A stretch of 64,000 bases of DNA from Ramlibacter monticola. GTDB taxonomy: Bacteria; Pseudomonadota; Gammaproteobacteria; Burkholderiales; Burkholderiaceae_C. The notes below the pieces were generated by a model. It was not told where the DNA came from and did no database searches. It saw nothing but the letters and a program-made list of their open reading frames with translations. Below are positions 43,868-55,971 of this stretch, one piece after another; the first letter of the stretch is position 1, and each line of letters opens with the position of its first letter. The stretch covers positions 868,001 through 932,000 of the forward strand of contig NZ_JAEQNE010000001.1 in the NCBI RefSeq assembly GCF_016722785.1, written 5' to 3'. Made by a program: the position numbers and the translations under genes.

Positions 43868-44029
43868 CGCCTCGGAGGGGCTTCGTCATGGAGCCATGGC
43901 GGGCCAGTACCGGGCTCATGGCTTCGTCCTGTTTGTCGTCAGGCCCTCATCCGCCCCGAAACCCGGAGAAACGCCGCCCCGGCGCCAGACCGGCTCCCTA
44001 GAATCCGGCATTCACCGAAGGAGCAGATC

Positions 44030-44482
44030 ATGGGCGTCTACGACAAGCTGAAGGAACTGAACATCACGCTGCCGCCGGTGGCGACACCAGCGGCGGCCTA
44101 TGTGCCTTTCGTCCGTACGGGCAATCTCGTCTTCATCTCCGGCCACATCGCGAAGAAGGACGGCAAGGCCTGGGTCGGCCAGCTCGGCAAGACGATTCAG
44201 ACGGAGGAAGGGAAGCAGGCGGCGCGGGCGATCGCGGTCGATCTCCTGGGCACGCTGCACGCCGCCGTCGGCGACCTGGACCAGGTCAAGCGCATCGTCA
44301 AGGTCATGAGCCTGGTGAACTCCTCGCCGGACTTCACGGAGCAGCACCTGGTCACGAACGGCGCCAGCGAGCTGTTCGGCCAGGTGTTCGGCGACAAGGG
44401 CGCGCACGCGCGCAGCGCCTTCGGGGTGGCGCAGATCCCGATGGGCGCCTGCGTGGAGATCGAGCTGATCGCGGAGGTGTGA
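44030..44482 (+). CDS. RidA/YjgF family protein
   Basis: 150-aa small trimeric-type Rid protein. It carries the FVRTGNLVFISGHIA strand, the GKQAARAIAVDLLGTLHAA helix and the C-terminal HARSAFGVAQIPMGACVEIE block, whose Arg matches the substrate carboxylate-binding Arg of RidA. RidA proteins hydrolyse reactive enamine/imine intermediates. This one is of the longer 150-aa type with an extended N terminus, so the exact subfamily is unclear. GAAGGAG precedes the ATG. It stands alone, with a short hairpin (CCCTCCCC/GGGGAGGG) after the stop. Confidence 0.88.
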   Translation: MGVYDKLKELNITLPPVATPAAAYVPFVRTGNLVFISGHIAKKDGKAWVGQLGKTIQTEEGKQAARAIAVDLLGTLHAAVGDLDQVKRIVKVMSLVNSSPDFTEQHLVTNGASELFGQVFGDKGAHARSAFGVAQIPMGACVEIELIAEV

Positions 44483-44484
44483 TC

Positions 44485-44510
44485 TTCCTCCCTCCCCCGC
44501 CCGGGGAGGG
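44485..44510. terminator. GC hairpin after ridA-like gene
   Basis: CCCTCCCC-CGCC-GGGGAGGG forms an 8-bp stem 6-7 nt downstream of the stop, without a T tract. It resembles half of the CCCCCACCCC/CTCCCC repeat family and may be a decayed copy used as a 3' end. Confidence 0.4.
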
Positions 44511-44530
44511 ATGTGCCGCACGAGCGCCCC

Positions 44531-44561
44531 TTGCACATTATTGGTCACGCGACCAATAATG
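44531..44561 (+). promoter_or_regulatory. Promoter overlapped by a perfect 26-bp operator for the TetR gene
   Basis: CATTATTGGTC-ACGC-GACCAATAATG (44536-44561) is a perfect palindrome with 11-bp arms. TTGCAC (44531-44536) and AATAAT (44555-44560, 18-nt spacer) form a promoter whose spacer and -10 lie inside the palindrome. The predicted transcription start is about 44567, the A of the ATG, so the mRNA would be leaderless. The arrangement implies tight autorepression of the whole exporter operon. Confidence 0.75.
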
Positions 44562-44566
44562 CCGCC

Positions 44567-45199
44567 ATGGCCCGTCCCGGCCGCAACATCGAGCAGGCGC
44601 TGCTGCGCAGCGGCAGGCTGCTGTATCCCGCGCGCGGCGGCGCCGGGCTCTCCGTGCGGGCGCTGACGGAGCACGCGGGCGTGAACGTGGGCATGTTCCA
44701 CTACCACTTCCGCTCCAAGGACGACTTCCTGCGCGAGCTGCTGCAGCAGTACTACGAGGAGATGTTCGGCCCGCTCGCCGAGCGCGTGCACCACGAGGGC
44801 CCGCCCCTGGAACGCCTGCGCCAGGCGCTGCTGTTCCTCGCGACCTTCGTGCGCGACCACGAGGCCATGCTGGGCCGCGTCTTCGCCGATGCGAGCGGCG
44901 GCGACGCCGTGGCGGCGGAGTTCCTGCGCGCCAATGCCCCGCGCCACCTCCGCCTGCTGGTCGCGCTGATGAACGAGGCCGAAGCGGCCGGCGTGCTGGC
45001 GCCGCTGCCGAAGCTGCAGCGCTTCGTCTTCACCATGGGCGCGGTGGCGCTGCCGCTGGTGGTCGTGCCCCACGTCGCGCGGCTGCGGATCGCCCCGGCC
45101 CTCATCGGCCGCCAGCTGAAGCGCCAGGTCACCAGCGACGAGGCCATCGCGCAGCGCGTGGAGCTCGCGCTGGCGGCACTGCAAAGGGGAACCGGATGA
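44567..45199 (+). CDS. TetR family transcriptional repressor
   Basis: 210-aa regulator with an N-terminal helix-turn-helix (GLSVRALTEHAGVNVGMFHYHF then RSKDDFL) and a ligand-binding helical C-terminal domain. It is the first gene of the exporter operon. In layout it resembles E. coli cecR (ybiH), which controls ybhG and the ybhFSR ABC exporter. ATG 44567 lies 5 nt after the palindromic operator, with no room for a Shine-Dalgarno, consistent with a leaderless message. The inducer is unknown; cationic or hydrophobic drugs are plausible. Confidence 0.92.
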   Translation: MARPGRNIEQALLRSGRLLYPARGGAGLSVRALTEHAGVNVGMFHYHFRSKDDFLRELLQQYYEEMFGPLAERVHHEGPPLERLRQALLFLATFVRDHEAMLGRVFADASGGDAVAAEFLRANAPRHLRLLVALMNEAEAAGVLAPLPKLQRFVFTMGAVALPLVVVPHVARLRIAPALIGRQLKRQVTSDEAIAQRVELALAALQRGTG

Positions 45200-46164
45200 A
45201 GCCCGCATGGACCCTCGCCTGCGCCGCCGCCCTGCTCGCGGCCTGCGACCGCGCGCCGGAACCCGCCTGGTCCGGCTACGCCGAAGGCGACTACGTCTAC
45301 GTGGCCGCGCCGCTGGCCGGCACGCTGGCGAGCCTGCAGGTGGCGTCGGGCCAGCAGGTCGCGCGCGGCGACGCGCTGTTCGCGCTGGAGGCGCAGTCGG
45401 AGGAGGCCGCTCGCGCCGAGGCGCAGGCGCGGCTGGCCGCCGCGCGTTTCCAGGCGGCGAACACCGACAAGGGCAAGCGCCCGGCCGAACTCGCCGTGCA
45501 GGAAGCGCAGCTCGCGCAGGCGCGGTCCCAGCTGGCGCTGGCGCGGCGCGAGCTCGCGCGCAAGGCGCCGATCGCCGACAGCGGCGCGATCTCCCGGCTG
45601 GAAGTGGATGCCGCGCGCGCGGCCGCGGAAGAGGCGCAGGGCCGCGTGAGCGAGCTGGAGGCGGCGCTGCGGGTCGCCAACCTGCCGTCGCGGACCGACG
45701 AGCGCGCCGCGGCCGACGCGCAGGTCGAGGCGGCGCGCCAGGTCCTGCGGCAGAACGAATGGCGCGAGCAGCAGAAGCGCCAGGCGGCCCCCGCCGCCGG
45801 CGTGGTCAGCGACACCTTCTTCCGGCAGGGCGAATTCGTGCAGGCGGGGGCGCCCGTCGTGGCCCTGCTGCCGCCCGGCAACATCAAGGCGCGCTTCTAC
45901 GTGCCGGAGCCGGAACTGGCGGGCATCGCCTTCGGGCAGGCGGTCCAGCTCTCCTGCGACGGCTGCGGCAAGCCCATCGAGGCGCGGGTGAGCTTCATCG
46001 CCACCCAGCCCGAATACACGCCGCCGGTGATCTACTCCAACGCGCAGCGCAGCAAGCTGGTGTTCCTGGTCGAGGCGCGGCCGGTGAACGGGGCGGACGC
46101 GGCGCGGCTGCGCCCGGGCCAGCCGCTGGACGTGCGGCGCGCCGCGAAGGCAGCGGCGCCATGA
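45196..46164 (+). CDS. HlyD-family membrane fusion lipoprotein
   Basis: 322-aa periplasmic adaptor. The signal sequence ends in the lipobox LLAAC (Cys17), so it is a predicted lipoprotein. A biotinyl-lipoyl-like half (YVAAPLAGTLASL and GQQVARGDALFALE) flanks an alpha-helical coiled-coil hairpin of about 100 residues, rich in Ala, Glu, Gln and Arg. The second half follows with AGVVSDTFFRQGEFVQ and a beta-barrel domain. A CDGCGK motif with two Cys stands out. ATG overlaps the TetR stop (ATGA). It corresponds to YbhG-type adaptors. Confidence 0.9.
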   Translation: MKPAWTLACAAALLAACDRAPEPAWSGYAEGDYVYVAAPLAGTLASLQVASGQQVARGDALFALEAQSEEAARAEAQARLAAARFQAANTDKGKRPAELAVQEAQLAQARSQLALARRELARKAPIADSGAISRLEVDAARAAAEEAQGRVSELEAALRVANLPSRTDERAAADAQVEAARQVLRQNEWREQQKRQAAPAAGVVSDTFFRQGEFVQAGAPVVALLPPGNIKARFYVPEPELAGIAFGQAVQLSCDGCGKPIEARVSFIATQPEYTPPVIYSNAQRSKLVFLVEARPVNGADAARLRPGQPLDVRRAAKAAAP

Positions 46165-46973
46165 GCGCGCCGGGCCGCCCCAAGCGCGAATACCGGAGTG
46201 CGCAGCACGAAGGTACTCCAGTGACCGCGCTGGCGATCGACGTGCGCGGCCTGACGAAGCGCTACGACGGGCGCGCCGTGGTCGACGACGTCGCCCTGCA
46301 GGTCGCCACCGGCCGCATCTGCGGCTTCCTCGGCCCCAACGGCAGCGGCAAGACGACCACCATCCGCATGCTGTGCGGGCTGCTGAAGCCCGACGCGGGC
46401 GAAGGCACCTGCCTGGGCCTGGACGTGCTGCGCGAGTCGCGCGCGATCAAGCGGCAGTCGGGCTACATGACGCAGAAGTTCGGCCTCTACGAGGACCTCT
46501 CGATCCGCGAGAACCTGGACTTCATCGCGCGGCTGTTCGAACTCGAGCGCCGGACCGAGGCCGTGGACCAGGCGCTGGCCCGCCTGGGGCTGGTGGAGCG
46601 GCAGCGGCAGCTCGCGGGCACGCTTTCGGGCGGCTGGAAGCAGCGACTGGCGCTCGCCGCCTGCCTGATCCACGCGCCCCGCCTGCTGCTGCTGGACGAG
46701 CCCACGGCCGGCGTCGACCCGAAGGCCCGGCGCGAGTTCTGGGACGAGATCCACCGGCTGGCGCAGGAAGGCATGACGGTGCTCGTCTCCACGCACTACA
46801 TGGACGAGGCCGAGCGCTGCGACGAGTTGGTGTACATCGCCTACGGCACGGTGCTGGCCCGCGGCACCGGCGCGGAGGTGGTGCGGCAGGCCGGCCTGGG
46901 CGCCGACGCTTCCCTGGAGCAGGCCTTCGTGGCCCTCATCGCCCGCGCCCAGGACAACTTCGCCGCGCCATGA
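46161..46973 (+). CDS. ABC transporter ATP-binding protein (drug-export type)
   Basis: 270-aa ATPase of the DrrA/YbhF type. It has Walker A GPNGSGKTT, the Q-loop region MTQKFGLYEDLS, signature TLSGGWKQRLALAA, Walker B LLLLDEPTAGVDP and the H-loop STHYMDEA. It contains one nucleotide-binding domain; E. coli YbhF has two. An N-terminal extension of about 20 residues precedes the domain, and an internal GTG at 46221 (VTALAID) is a possible shorter start. ATG overlaps the adaptor stop. Confidence 0.93.
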   Translation: MSAPGRPKREYRSAQHEGTPVTALAIDVRGLTKRYDGRAVVDDVALQVATGRICGFLGPNGSGKTTTIRMLCGLLKPDAGEGTCLGLDVLRESRAIKRQSGYMTQKFGLYEDLSIRENLDFIARLFELERRTEAVDQALARLGLVERQRQLAGTLSGGWKQRLALAACLIHAPRLLLLDEPTAGVDPKARREFWDEIHRLAQEGMTVLVSTHYMDEAERCDELVYIAYGTVLARGTGAEVVRQAGLGADASLEQAFVALIARAQDNFAAP

Positions 46974-48103
46974 CCCGGCTGTCCTGGCGCCGCACGCTTG
47001 CGGTCTTCCTGAAGGAGTTCCAGCAGATGCTGCGGGACCGGCTCACCTTCGCGATGGCGATCGGCGTGCCGGTGATGCAGCTGATCCTGTTCGGCTACGC
47101 GATCAACACCGACCCGAAGGCGCTCCCCACCGCGCTGGTGAGCGCCGACACGAGCCCGATGGCGCGCAGCATCTCCGCGGCCCTGCAGAACACGGGCTAC
47201 TTCCGCATCGTGCACGAGGGCACCAGCGAGGACGCGGGCGAGGAGCTGCTGGCACGCGGCGAGGTGCAGTTCCTCGTGGTCATCCCGCCTCGCTTCGGCC
47301 AGCGGCTGGTGCGCGGCGAGCGCCCCGCGCTGCTGCTGGCCGCCGACGCCACCGACCCCTCGGCGTCCGGCAATGCCTTCGCGGCGCTGCAGGGCGCGAG
47401 CGCGCAGGCGCTGCAGCGGGAGCTGGCCGGGCCGCTCCTGGGGCTGCAGGCGAAGGCCCTGCCCTTCGACGTCGTCGTGCACCGCCGCTACAACCCCGAG
47501 GGCCTGTCGCGCTACAACATCGTGCCGGGCCTGGTCGGCACCATCCTGACGATGACGATGGTGATGCTCACCTCGCTGGCGATGACGCGCGAGCGCGAGC
47601 GCGGCACGATGGAGAACCTGCTGGCCACGCCGGTGCTGCCGGCGGAGGTGATGGCCGGCAAGATCCTGCCCTACGTGGTGATGGGGTACGTGCAGCTGAC
47701 GGTGATCCTGGGCGCGGCGCGGCTGCTGTTCGAGGTGCCCATGGCGGGCAGCTGGCCGCTGCTGCTGGCCATGATCGGCGTCTTCATCGTGGCCAACCTG
47801 GGCGTCGGCTTCACCTTCTCGACGCTTGCGCGCAATCAGCTGCAGGCGATGCAGATGACGTTCTTCTTCTTCCTCCCGAGCATGCTGCTGTCCGGGTTCA
47901 TGTTCCCGTTCCGCGGCATGCCGCAGTGGGCGCAGTGGCTGGGAGAGATCCTGCCGCTGACGCACTTCCTGCGGATCGTGCGGGGGATCATGCTGAAGGG
48001 GAGCGAAACGGGGCAGCTGCTGGGGGACCTGTGGCCCATGCTGGCGTTCATGGTCGTGGCGGCGGCAGTGGCATTGCTGCGGTATCGGCAGACCGTGGAT
48101 TGA
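46970..48103 (+). CDS. ABC-2 type transporter permease
   Basis: 377-aa membrane subunit. The first helix follows FLKEFQQMLRDRLT, then comes a large periplasmic domain of about 150 residues, then five C-terminal helices with RERERGTMENLLATPV and FFFLPSMLLSGFMFPF, typical of the YbhS/YbhR and DrrB families. ATG overlaps the ATPase stop. Only one permease gene is present, where E. coli ybhFSR has two, so a homodimer is expected. A gene-free 530-bp region follows. Confidence 0.92.
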   Translation: MTRLSWRRTLAVFLKEFQQMLRDRLTFAMAIGVPVMQLILFGYAINTDPKALPTALVSADTSPMARSISAALQNTGYFRIVHEGTSEDAGEELLARGEVQFLVVIPPRFGQRLVRGERPALLLAADATDPSASGNAFAALQGASAQALQRELAGPLLGLQAKALPFDVVVHRRYNPEGLSRYNIVPGLVGTILTMTMVMLTSLAMTRERERGTMENLLATPVLPAEVMAGKILPYVVMGYVQLTVILGAARLLFEVPMAGSWPLLLAMIGVFIVANLGVGFTFSTLARNQLQAMQMTFFFFLPSMLLSGFMFPFRGMPQWAQWLGEILPLTHFLRIVRGIMLKGSETGQLLGDLWPMLAFMVVAAAVALLRYRQTVD

Positions 48104-48157
48104 GCGAGCGAGCCGAGAGTACGTGCCAGGCTGCGTAGGGCCTCATTCTGCCCGAGG

Positions 48158-48553
48158 GCGTCGCGGCAGGCGGTGTGCGTGATCCCGGTGCCCTGGCGGT
48201 TCGCGCGTACTGGATTCTCGCCCGCACGGGATGACGCGATGGGCGGCAATGATTGTGGTCCCAGAGGGCACGGCGCTGCGCGTCGCGACAGGCGGTGCGC
48301 GGTGCGGGCCCGCGTTGGGGCCGCCCGAAAAATCGGGCCCGCCGCCGCAGCGCGGCTACGCAGCGACAGCGATGCGAGCCGCGCGTACGTTTCATGCTGG
48401 AGACATCTGTTCGAACGGAGAGTTTGCGGTGCGCCGCAAACTCGCAGTGAGTTATGGCTCCGCGGCGGCGGGCCCGATTTTTTGGGGAAGTCCGCGCGCG
48501 AAGCCGCGGACCGGCACCTTCGCGGGCCCGCACCGCGCACCGCCTGGCGCGAC
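48158..48553. repeat. Long two-block inverted repeat region, possible MITE or structured RNA
   Basis: The 48104-48634 stretch holds no convincing gene. An outer 33-nt block (48282-48314, GTCGCGACAGGCGGTGCGCG...) pairs with 48521-48553 with one mismatch. An inner 24-nt block (48325-48348) pairs with 48462-48485 with one mismatch. A perfect hairpin GAGTTTGCGG-TGCG-CCGCAAACTC sits at 48420-48443. A degenerate direct copy of the outer block start lies at 48158-48182. No transposase or clear target duplication is visible. Confidence 0.7.
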
Positions 48554-48586
48554 GGACCCCGCACGTGGAGAAGGGCGCATTCGAAC

Positions 48587-48624
48587 TTGCCCCCACCCTT
48601 GCCCCTCCCCGAAGGGCAGGGAGA
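48587..48624. repeat. CCCCCACCCC/CTCCCC dispersed repeat, copy 3
   Basis: TTGCCCCCACCCTTGCCCC followed by TCCCCGAAGGGCAGGGA, downstream of the small protein that ends the par cluster. It is a diverged member of the family at 4631-4728 and 24206-24248 and can fold as CCCCTCCCC-GAA-GGGCAGGG with mismatches. Confidence 0.5.
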
Positions 48625-48634
48625 AAGAACAAAC

Positions 48635-48837
48635 TTACTCGTCGAGCAACCCGCCCCGATAGAAGCTGTACGCCGTGCCGTCGTGGAGGTAGAAGTACCC
48701 GTCCGCGCAGCCGTCCTTGCCCGGGAAGAACTCGCGGTACTTCTTCGGCACGAGGCGCTCCAGTTCCTCGTCGGAGAGTTCCTCGAACTCCTGCGGCGTG
48801 ATCGCCTGGCCGGCGCGCAGGCGGCGGCGCGGTTCCA

Positions 48838-48838
<1 letters not shown>
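48635..48838 (-). CDS. Small acidic protein of unknown function, overlapping parC
   Basis: 67-aa protein whose ATG overlaps the parC stop (TGATG), so it is translationally coupled to topoisomerase IV subunit A. The middle is strongly acidic and helical (TPQEFEELSDEELERLVPKK). The C terminus is Tyr/Gly-rich (GYFYLHDGTAYSFYRGG). The length, coupling and orderly composition suggest a real gene. I do not recognise the family; no signal peptide or membrane helix is present. Confidence 0.65.
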
Positions 48839-51195
<2,357 letters not shown>

Positions 51196-51201
51196 GGATC
51201 G

Positions 51202-52353
51202 TTATCGGAGGGTCTTGGGGGTATCGGAGAGTTCGTCCTGGCTCAGGGTGACGATGCGGCGCTCGGAGGCGCCGCGCACTTCCTGGTCCAGGCGGGTGTT
51301 CAGTTTCTGCAGCAGCACGATGGGCTCGACCTCGCCGGGCGGCACCGCGGTCATCACGATGCGGAAGTGCAGGTACTCCGCCTTCGCCGCTGGCAGGGGC
51401 TCCTTGAGGCCCGCGACCAGGATCCGCGAGGCCACCGTCGCCGCCGCCTGGGCGGGCGCGCAGCCTTCGGCCAGCACGCCCATGCGCGAATGGGTCAGGC
51501 GCGCGGCCACGTCGCCGTCGCGCAGCAGCGAGCCGCGGATGCGGCTGGCGGCGGCCAGCACGGCCGACTCCGCCGCCTCCGGCCCGAATTCGTCCGTCAG
51601 CGCGCCGAGGTTGTCGATGTTCACGATCATCAGCACGCTGGGATGGCCATAGCGGCGCGTCAGGTTGCGCGCGGCCTGCACCCGCTGCGACAGCACCATC
51701 GGCGTGGCCAGGCCGGTCAGCGGATCGGTGGTGGTGCGGCCGAGGACGCGCGCCCGGGTCTCGCCCACGATGCGCCCGCGCCAGTCCGTGGCGACGTAGG
51801 TGCAGGCCGCCCAGACCGCCAGCAGGCCCGCCTGCCACAGCGCATCCTCGATGTCGTAGGGCGGCGCGTCGGCCGCCAGCCGGAAGCTGGCGAGCGCCAG
51901 CGCCACCAGGGCCGGCAGCAGCCACCAGTTCCAGGGCCGGCTCTGCCGCCAGCCCCGCACGACCACCAGCAGCACCACCGAGGTCCACAGCACGACGCCG
52001 CCGACCAGCGCCCAGTCGCTGTAGATGGCGCCCAGCGCCAGCACGGGCAGGATGGCGCTGGCGACGAACAGCCAGCGGCGCGCCTGCCGCACCTCGCTCG
52101 CATGGCTCATGAGGTCCATCAGCTGCACGCCGGCGAGGGCAGGCACCAGCAGCAGCACCGCCGTGGGCGCGAGCGGCTGCCGGCCGATCATCGACAGCAC
52201 CGAGAGCACCGACATCAGCGTGGCCGGGGCGTGCAGCAGCAGGGCGCGCTCGCCATAGGCGTTGGCCTTGATCACGCAGGAGAACAACAGCAGCACCTGG
52301 GCGCCGACGAAGGCGCCCAGCCAGAGCTGGGCCGGATCGATCGTGTCGGTCAC
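51202..52353 (-). CDS. Membrane protein with degenerate GGDEF domain
   Basis: 383-aa protein. About six N-terminal hydrophobic helices (to residue 190) are followed by a GGDEF fold beginning DPLTGLATPMVLSQRV. The substrate-side strand MIVNIDNLGALTDEFG is kept. The catalytic GGDEF loop is replaced by ARLTHSRMGVLAEG, so diguanylate cyclase activity is unlikely and a GTP-sensing or structural role is possible. The start is GTG. It is wedged between the lytic transglycosylase and parC on the same strand, 6 nt from parC. Confidence 0.82.
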   Translation of the reverse strand: MTDTIDPAQLWLGAFVGAQVLLLFSCVIKANAYGERALLLHAPATLMSVLSVLSMIGRQPLAPTAVLLLVPALAGVQLMDLMSHASEVRQARRWLFVASAILPVLALGAIYSDWALVGGVVLWTSVVLLVVVRGWRQSRPWNWWLLPALVALALASFRLAADAPPYDIEDALWQAGLLAVWAACTYVATDWRGRIVGETRARVLGRTTTDPLTGLATPMVLSQRVQAARNLTRRYGHPSVLMIVNIDNLGALTDEFGPEAAESAVLAAASRIRGSLLRDGDVAARLTHSRMGVLAEGCAPAQAAATVASRILVAGLKEPLPAAKAEYLHFRIVMTAVPPGEVEPIVLLQKLNTRLDQEVRGASERRIVTLSQDELSDTPKTLR

Positions 52354-52378
52354 TTGGAAATCGGAAGGGAAAAGAGAG

Positions 52379-53200
52379 CTAGTCGTGGACCACCGCGGCG
52401 GGCGTGCCTGCGCCTTCCAGCGGCGCGACGGCCGCCAGGCCGGCAGGCAGGTTGCGCCGCCCGGTCGTGCCGGCGGGACCGGGCAGTTCCATGTGCACGC
52501 GACGGGGCTGCGGCCCCGCAGGCGCCGCGACGGCCGCAGGCACCGGCTTGAGCATCGTGTAGAGCTGCATCACGGTGCGCACGTAGTTCTGCGTCTCGCG
52601 GTAGTTGGGGATGCGGTTGCCGGCCCGCTGCACCGCGCCCTCGCCGGCGTTGTAGGCGGCCAGCGCCAGCTCCAGCCGGCCCGGGAACATCTGCAGCAGG
52701 TCGCGCAGGTAGCGCGCGCCGGTGCGCAGGTTGGTGCGCGGGTCCTTCAGTTTCTTCTCGATCGGCGCCCGGGCATCGCCCGCGAGGCCGTAGCGCTGCG
52801 CCGTCGCCGGCATCACCTGCATCAGCCCCACCGCGCCCTTGGGCGACACCGCCGCCGGATCGAAGCCGGACTCGGTCGCGATCAGCGCCTGCAGCAGTTC
52901 GAGCTCGATGCCGTGCTCGCGCGCGGCCTCGCTCACCTGCGGCTGCACCAGCCGGAAGCCGGGCGAGACCTGCAGGAAGGAAAGCACGCGGCCGGGCGCG
53001 TCGGCCGCCGGCGCGCCCGGCGCGGCGATGCCTTCCGCGGTGTCGAAGCTCTCGCCGCCGCGAAAGAACAGCTCGTAGCGCTCGTCCATCTTCTCGGCGG
53101 CGAAGTGCACGCCCTGGGAGTCCACATAGCCCCAGATCTCCGCATGCGCAGGCGCCAGCCACAGCGCGAACGCCGCCGCGAGCAGCGCGCGCAAAGTCAT
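52379..53200 (-). CDS. Lytic transglycosylase (SLT domain) with DUF4124-like N terminus
   Basis: 273-aa secreted murein lyase. The signal peptide ends at APAHA-EI. The mature N terminus EIWGYVDSQGVHF resembles the DUF4124 domain. The SLT domain has catalytic Glu in LIATESGFDP, then SPKGAVGLMQVMPATA and the AAYNAGEGAV motif. A Pro/Ala-rich C-terminal tail follows. It would cleave peptidoglycan glycan strands in the periplasm. It is one of two transglycosylases in the window, the other being MltB at 16893-18023. Confidence 0.92.
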   Translation of the reverse strand: MTLRALLAAAFALWLAPAHAEIWGYVDSQGVHFAAEKMDERYELFFRGGESFDTAEGIAAPGAPAADAPGRVLSFLQVSPGFRLVQPQVSEAAREHGIELELLQALIATESGFDPAAVSPKGAVGLMQVMPATAQRYGLAGDARAPIEKKLKDPRTNLRTGARYLRDLLQMFPGRLELALAAYNAGEGAVQRAGNRIPNYRETQNYVRTVMQLYTMLKPVPAAVAAPAGPQPRRVHMELPGPAGTTGRRNLPAGLAAVAPLEGAGTPAAVVHD

Positions 53201-53218
53201 GGTGCCCCCACGCTTGTC

Positions 53219-53279
53219 ACTTCGTGTACTGCGCTGCCCCCCGAGGGGGCCTTCGCGCCTTCGGGCGGCCGTGCGGCGC
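53219..53279. repeat. Burkholderiales-type GC hairpin sequence
   Basis: The gap between the lytic transglycosylase and the GNAT gene holds GCCCCCCGAGGGGGC, a perfect hairpin, followed by CGCGCCTTCGGGCGG and GTGCGGCGCTCA. From memory this composite is a common intergenic element in Comamonadaceae genomes. A weaker relative (CCCTCCCGCCGAGGGGG) is at 6751-6767. Confidence 0.45.
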
Positions 53280-53825
53280 TCACTTCTGCAGCTCCAGCGC
53301 CTGCTCGCGGCGCTGGGCGAATTCGCCCGCCAGCATCGACATCACGACCAGCGAGTCGAAGCCGTCCTTCACGCGCACCGCCTCGCGCAGCACACCTTCC
53401 TGCACGAAGCCTTCCTTCACGTAGAGGGCCTGTGCGCGCGTGTTGCGCATCTTCACGTCGAGCCAGAAGCGGTGGGCGCCGAGGTCGTCGAAGGCGATCT
53501 TCTTGACCACGCGCACGGCCGCATGGCCGTAGCCCTTGCCCTTGCCCTGCACCACCATGCGCTTGAGCTCGATGCAGGCCTGCGGGTTGCGGCAGCCGAT
53601 CAGGATCAGGAAGCCGGCGCGCTCCAGCCCCGGGCCGGCCTCGATGATGAAGTGGCGGAAGTCCGGGAAGCGGATGGCGGCTTCGTGCTGCATCTTCTCC
53701 CAGGGCGTGATGAAGGGCTGGTTCTCCGGGTCCTGCTCGAGCGACAGCACGTACTCCAGGTCGCTCTGCATCGTGGGGCGCAGGCGCACCCGGGGGGTGG
53801 ACCGTCCGCTGGTGTCGTCGCTCAT
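53280..53825 (-). CDS. GNAT family N-acetyltransferase
   Basis: 181-aa single GNAT domain. The acetyl-CoA pyrophosphate loop is VVQGKGKGYGHAAV, preceded by strand CIELKRMV and followed by LGAHRFWLDVKMRNTRAQALY and VKEGFVQEG, the RimJ/RimL-like pattern. The acceptor is unknown; protein N-termini, polyamines or antibiotics are possible. It sits between parE and the lytic transglycosylase on the same strand, starting 23 nt after the parE stop. Confidence 0.88.
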   Translation of the reverse strand: MSDDTSGRSTPRVRLRPTMQSDLEYVLSLEQDPENQPFITPWEKMQHEAAIRFPDFRHFIIEAGPGLERAGFLILIGCRNPQACIELKRMVVQGKGKGYGHAAVRVVKKIAFDDLGAHRFWLDVKMRNTRAQALYVKEGFVQEGVLREAVRVKDGFDSLVVMSMLAGEFAQRREQALELQK

Positions 53826-53847
53826 CTCGTTCCTCCTCGGGTGGTTC

Positions 53848-55812
<1,965 letters not shown>

Positions 55813-55971
55813 GGGAGCCGGATTGTAGTGGCCTGCCTTCTTTCGCACTGGATGCACATCCAGCCGGTGTTGCATTCATGCCGAGGCATCATCAATTCGC
55901 GGCAAAGATTTCAACAGGGTTGTCAGCCCCGCTGCAAGCGTGGGGAGGACGTTCTCGCTACAGTCGCCCGG

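Noticed and set aside
43868..44029. Possible short gene between the transglutaminase and the RidA-like gene
   Set aside because: No frame with a Shine-Dalgarno and sensible composition; treated as an empty gap.
48048..48632. 194-codon minus-strand frame in the 48.1-48.6 kb gap
   Set aside because: Arg/Ala-rich with no strand-helix pattern, and it spans the inverted repeat arms; not coding-like.
53201..53279. GCCCCCCGAGGGGGC hairpin as an intrinsic terminator
   Set aside because: No T tract follows on the relevant strand; kept only as a repeat-type hairpin.
55813..55971. TTGTCA upstream of the MFS gene as a -35 box
   Set aside because: The sequence 17 nt downstream is GGGAGG, not a -10 box.
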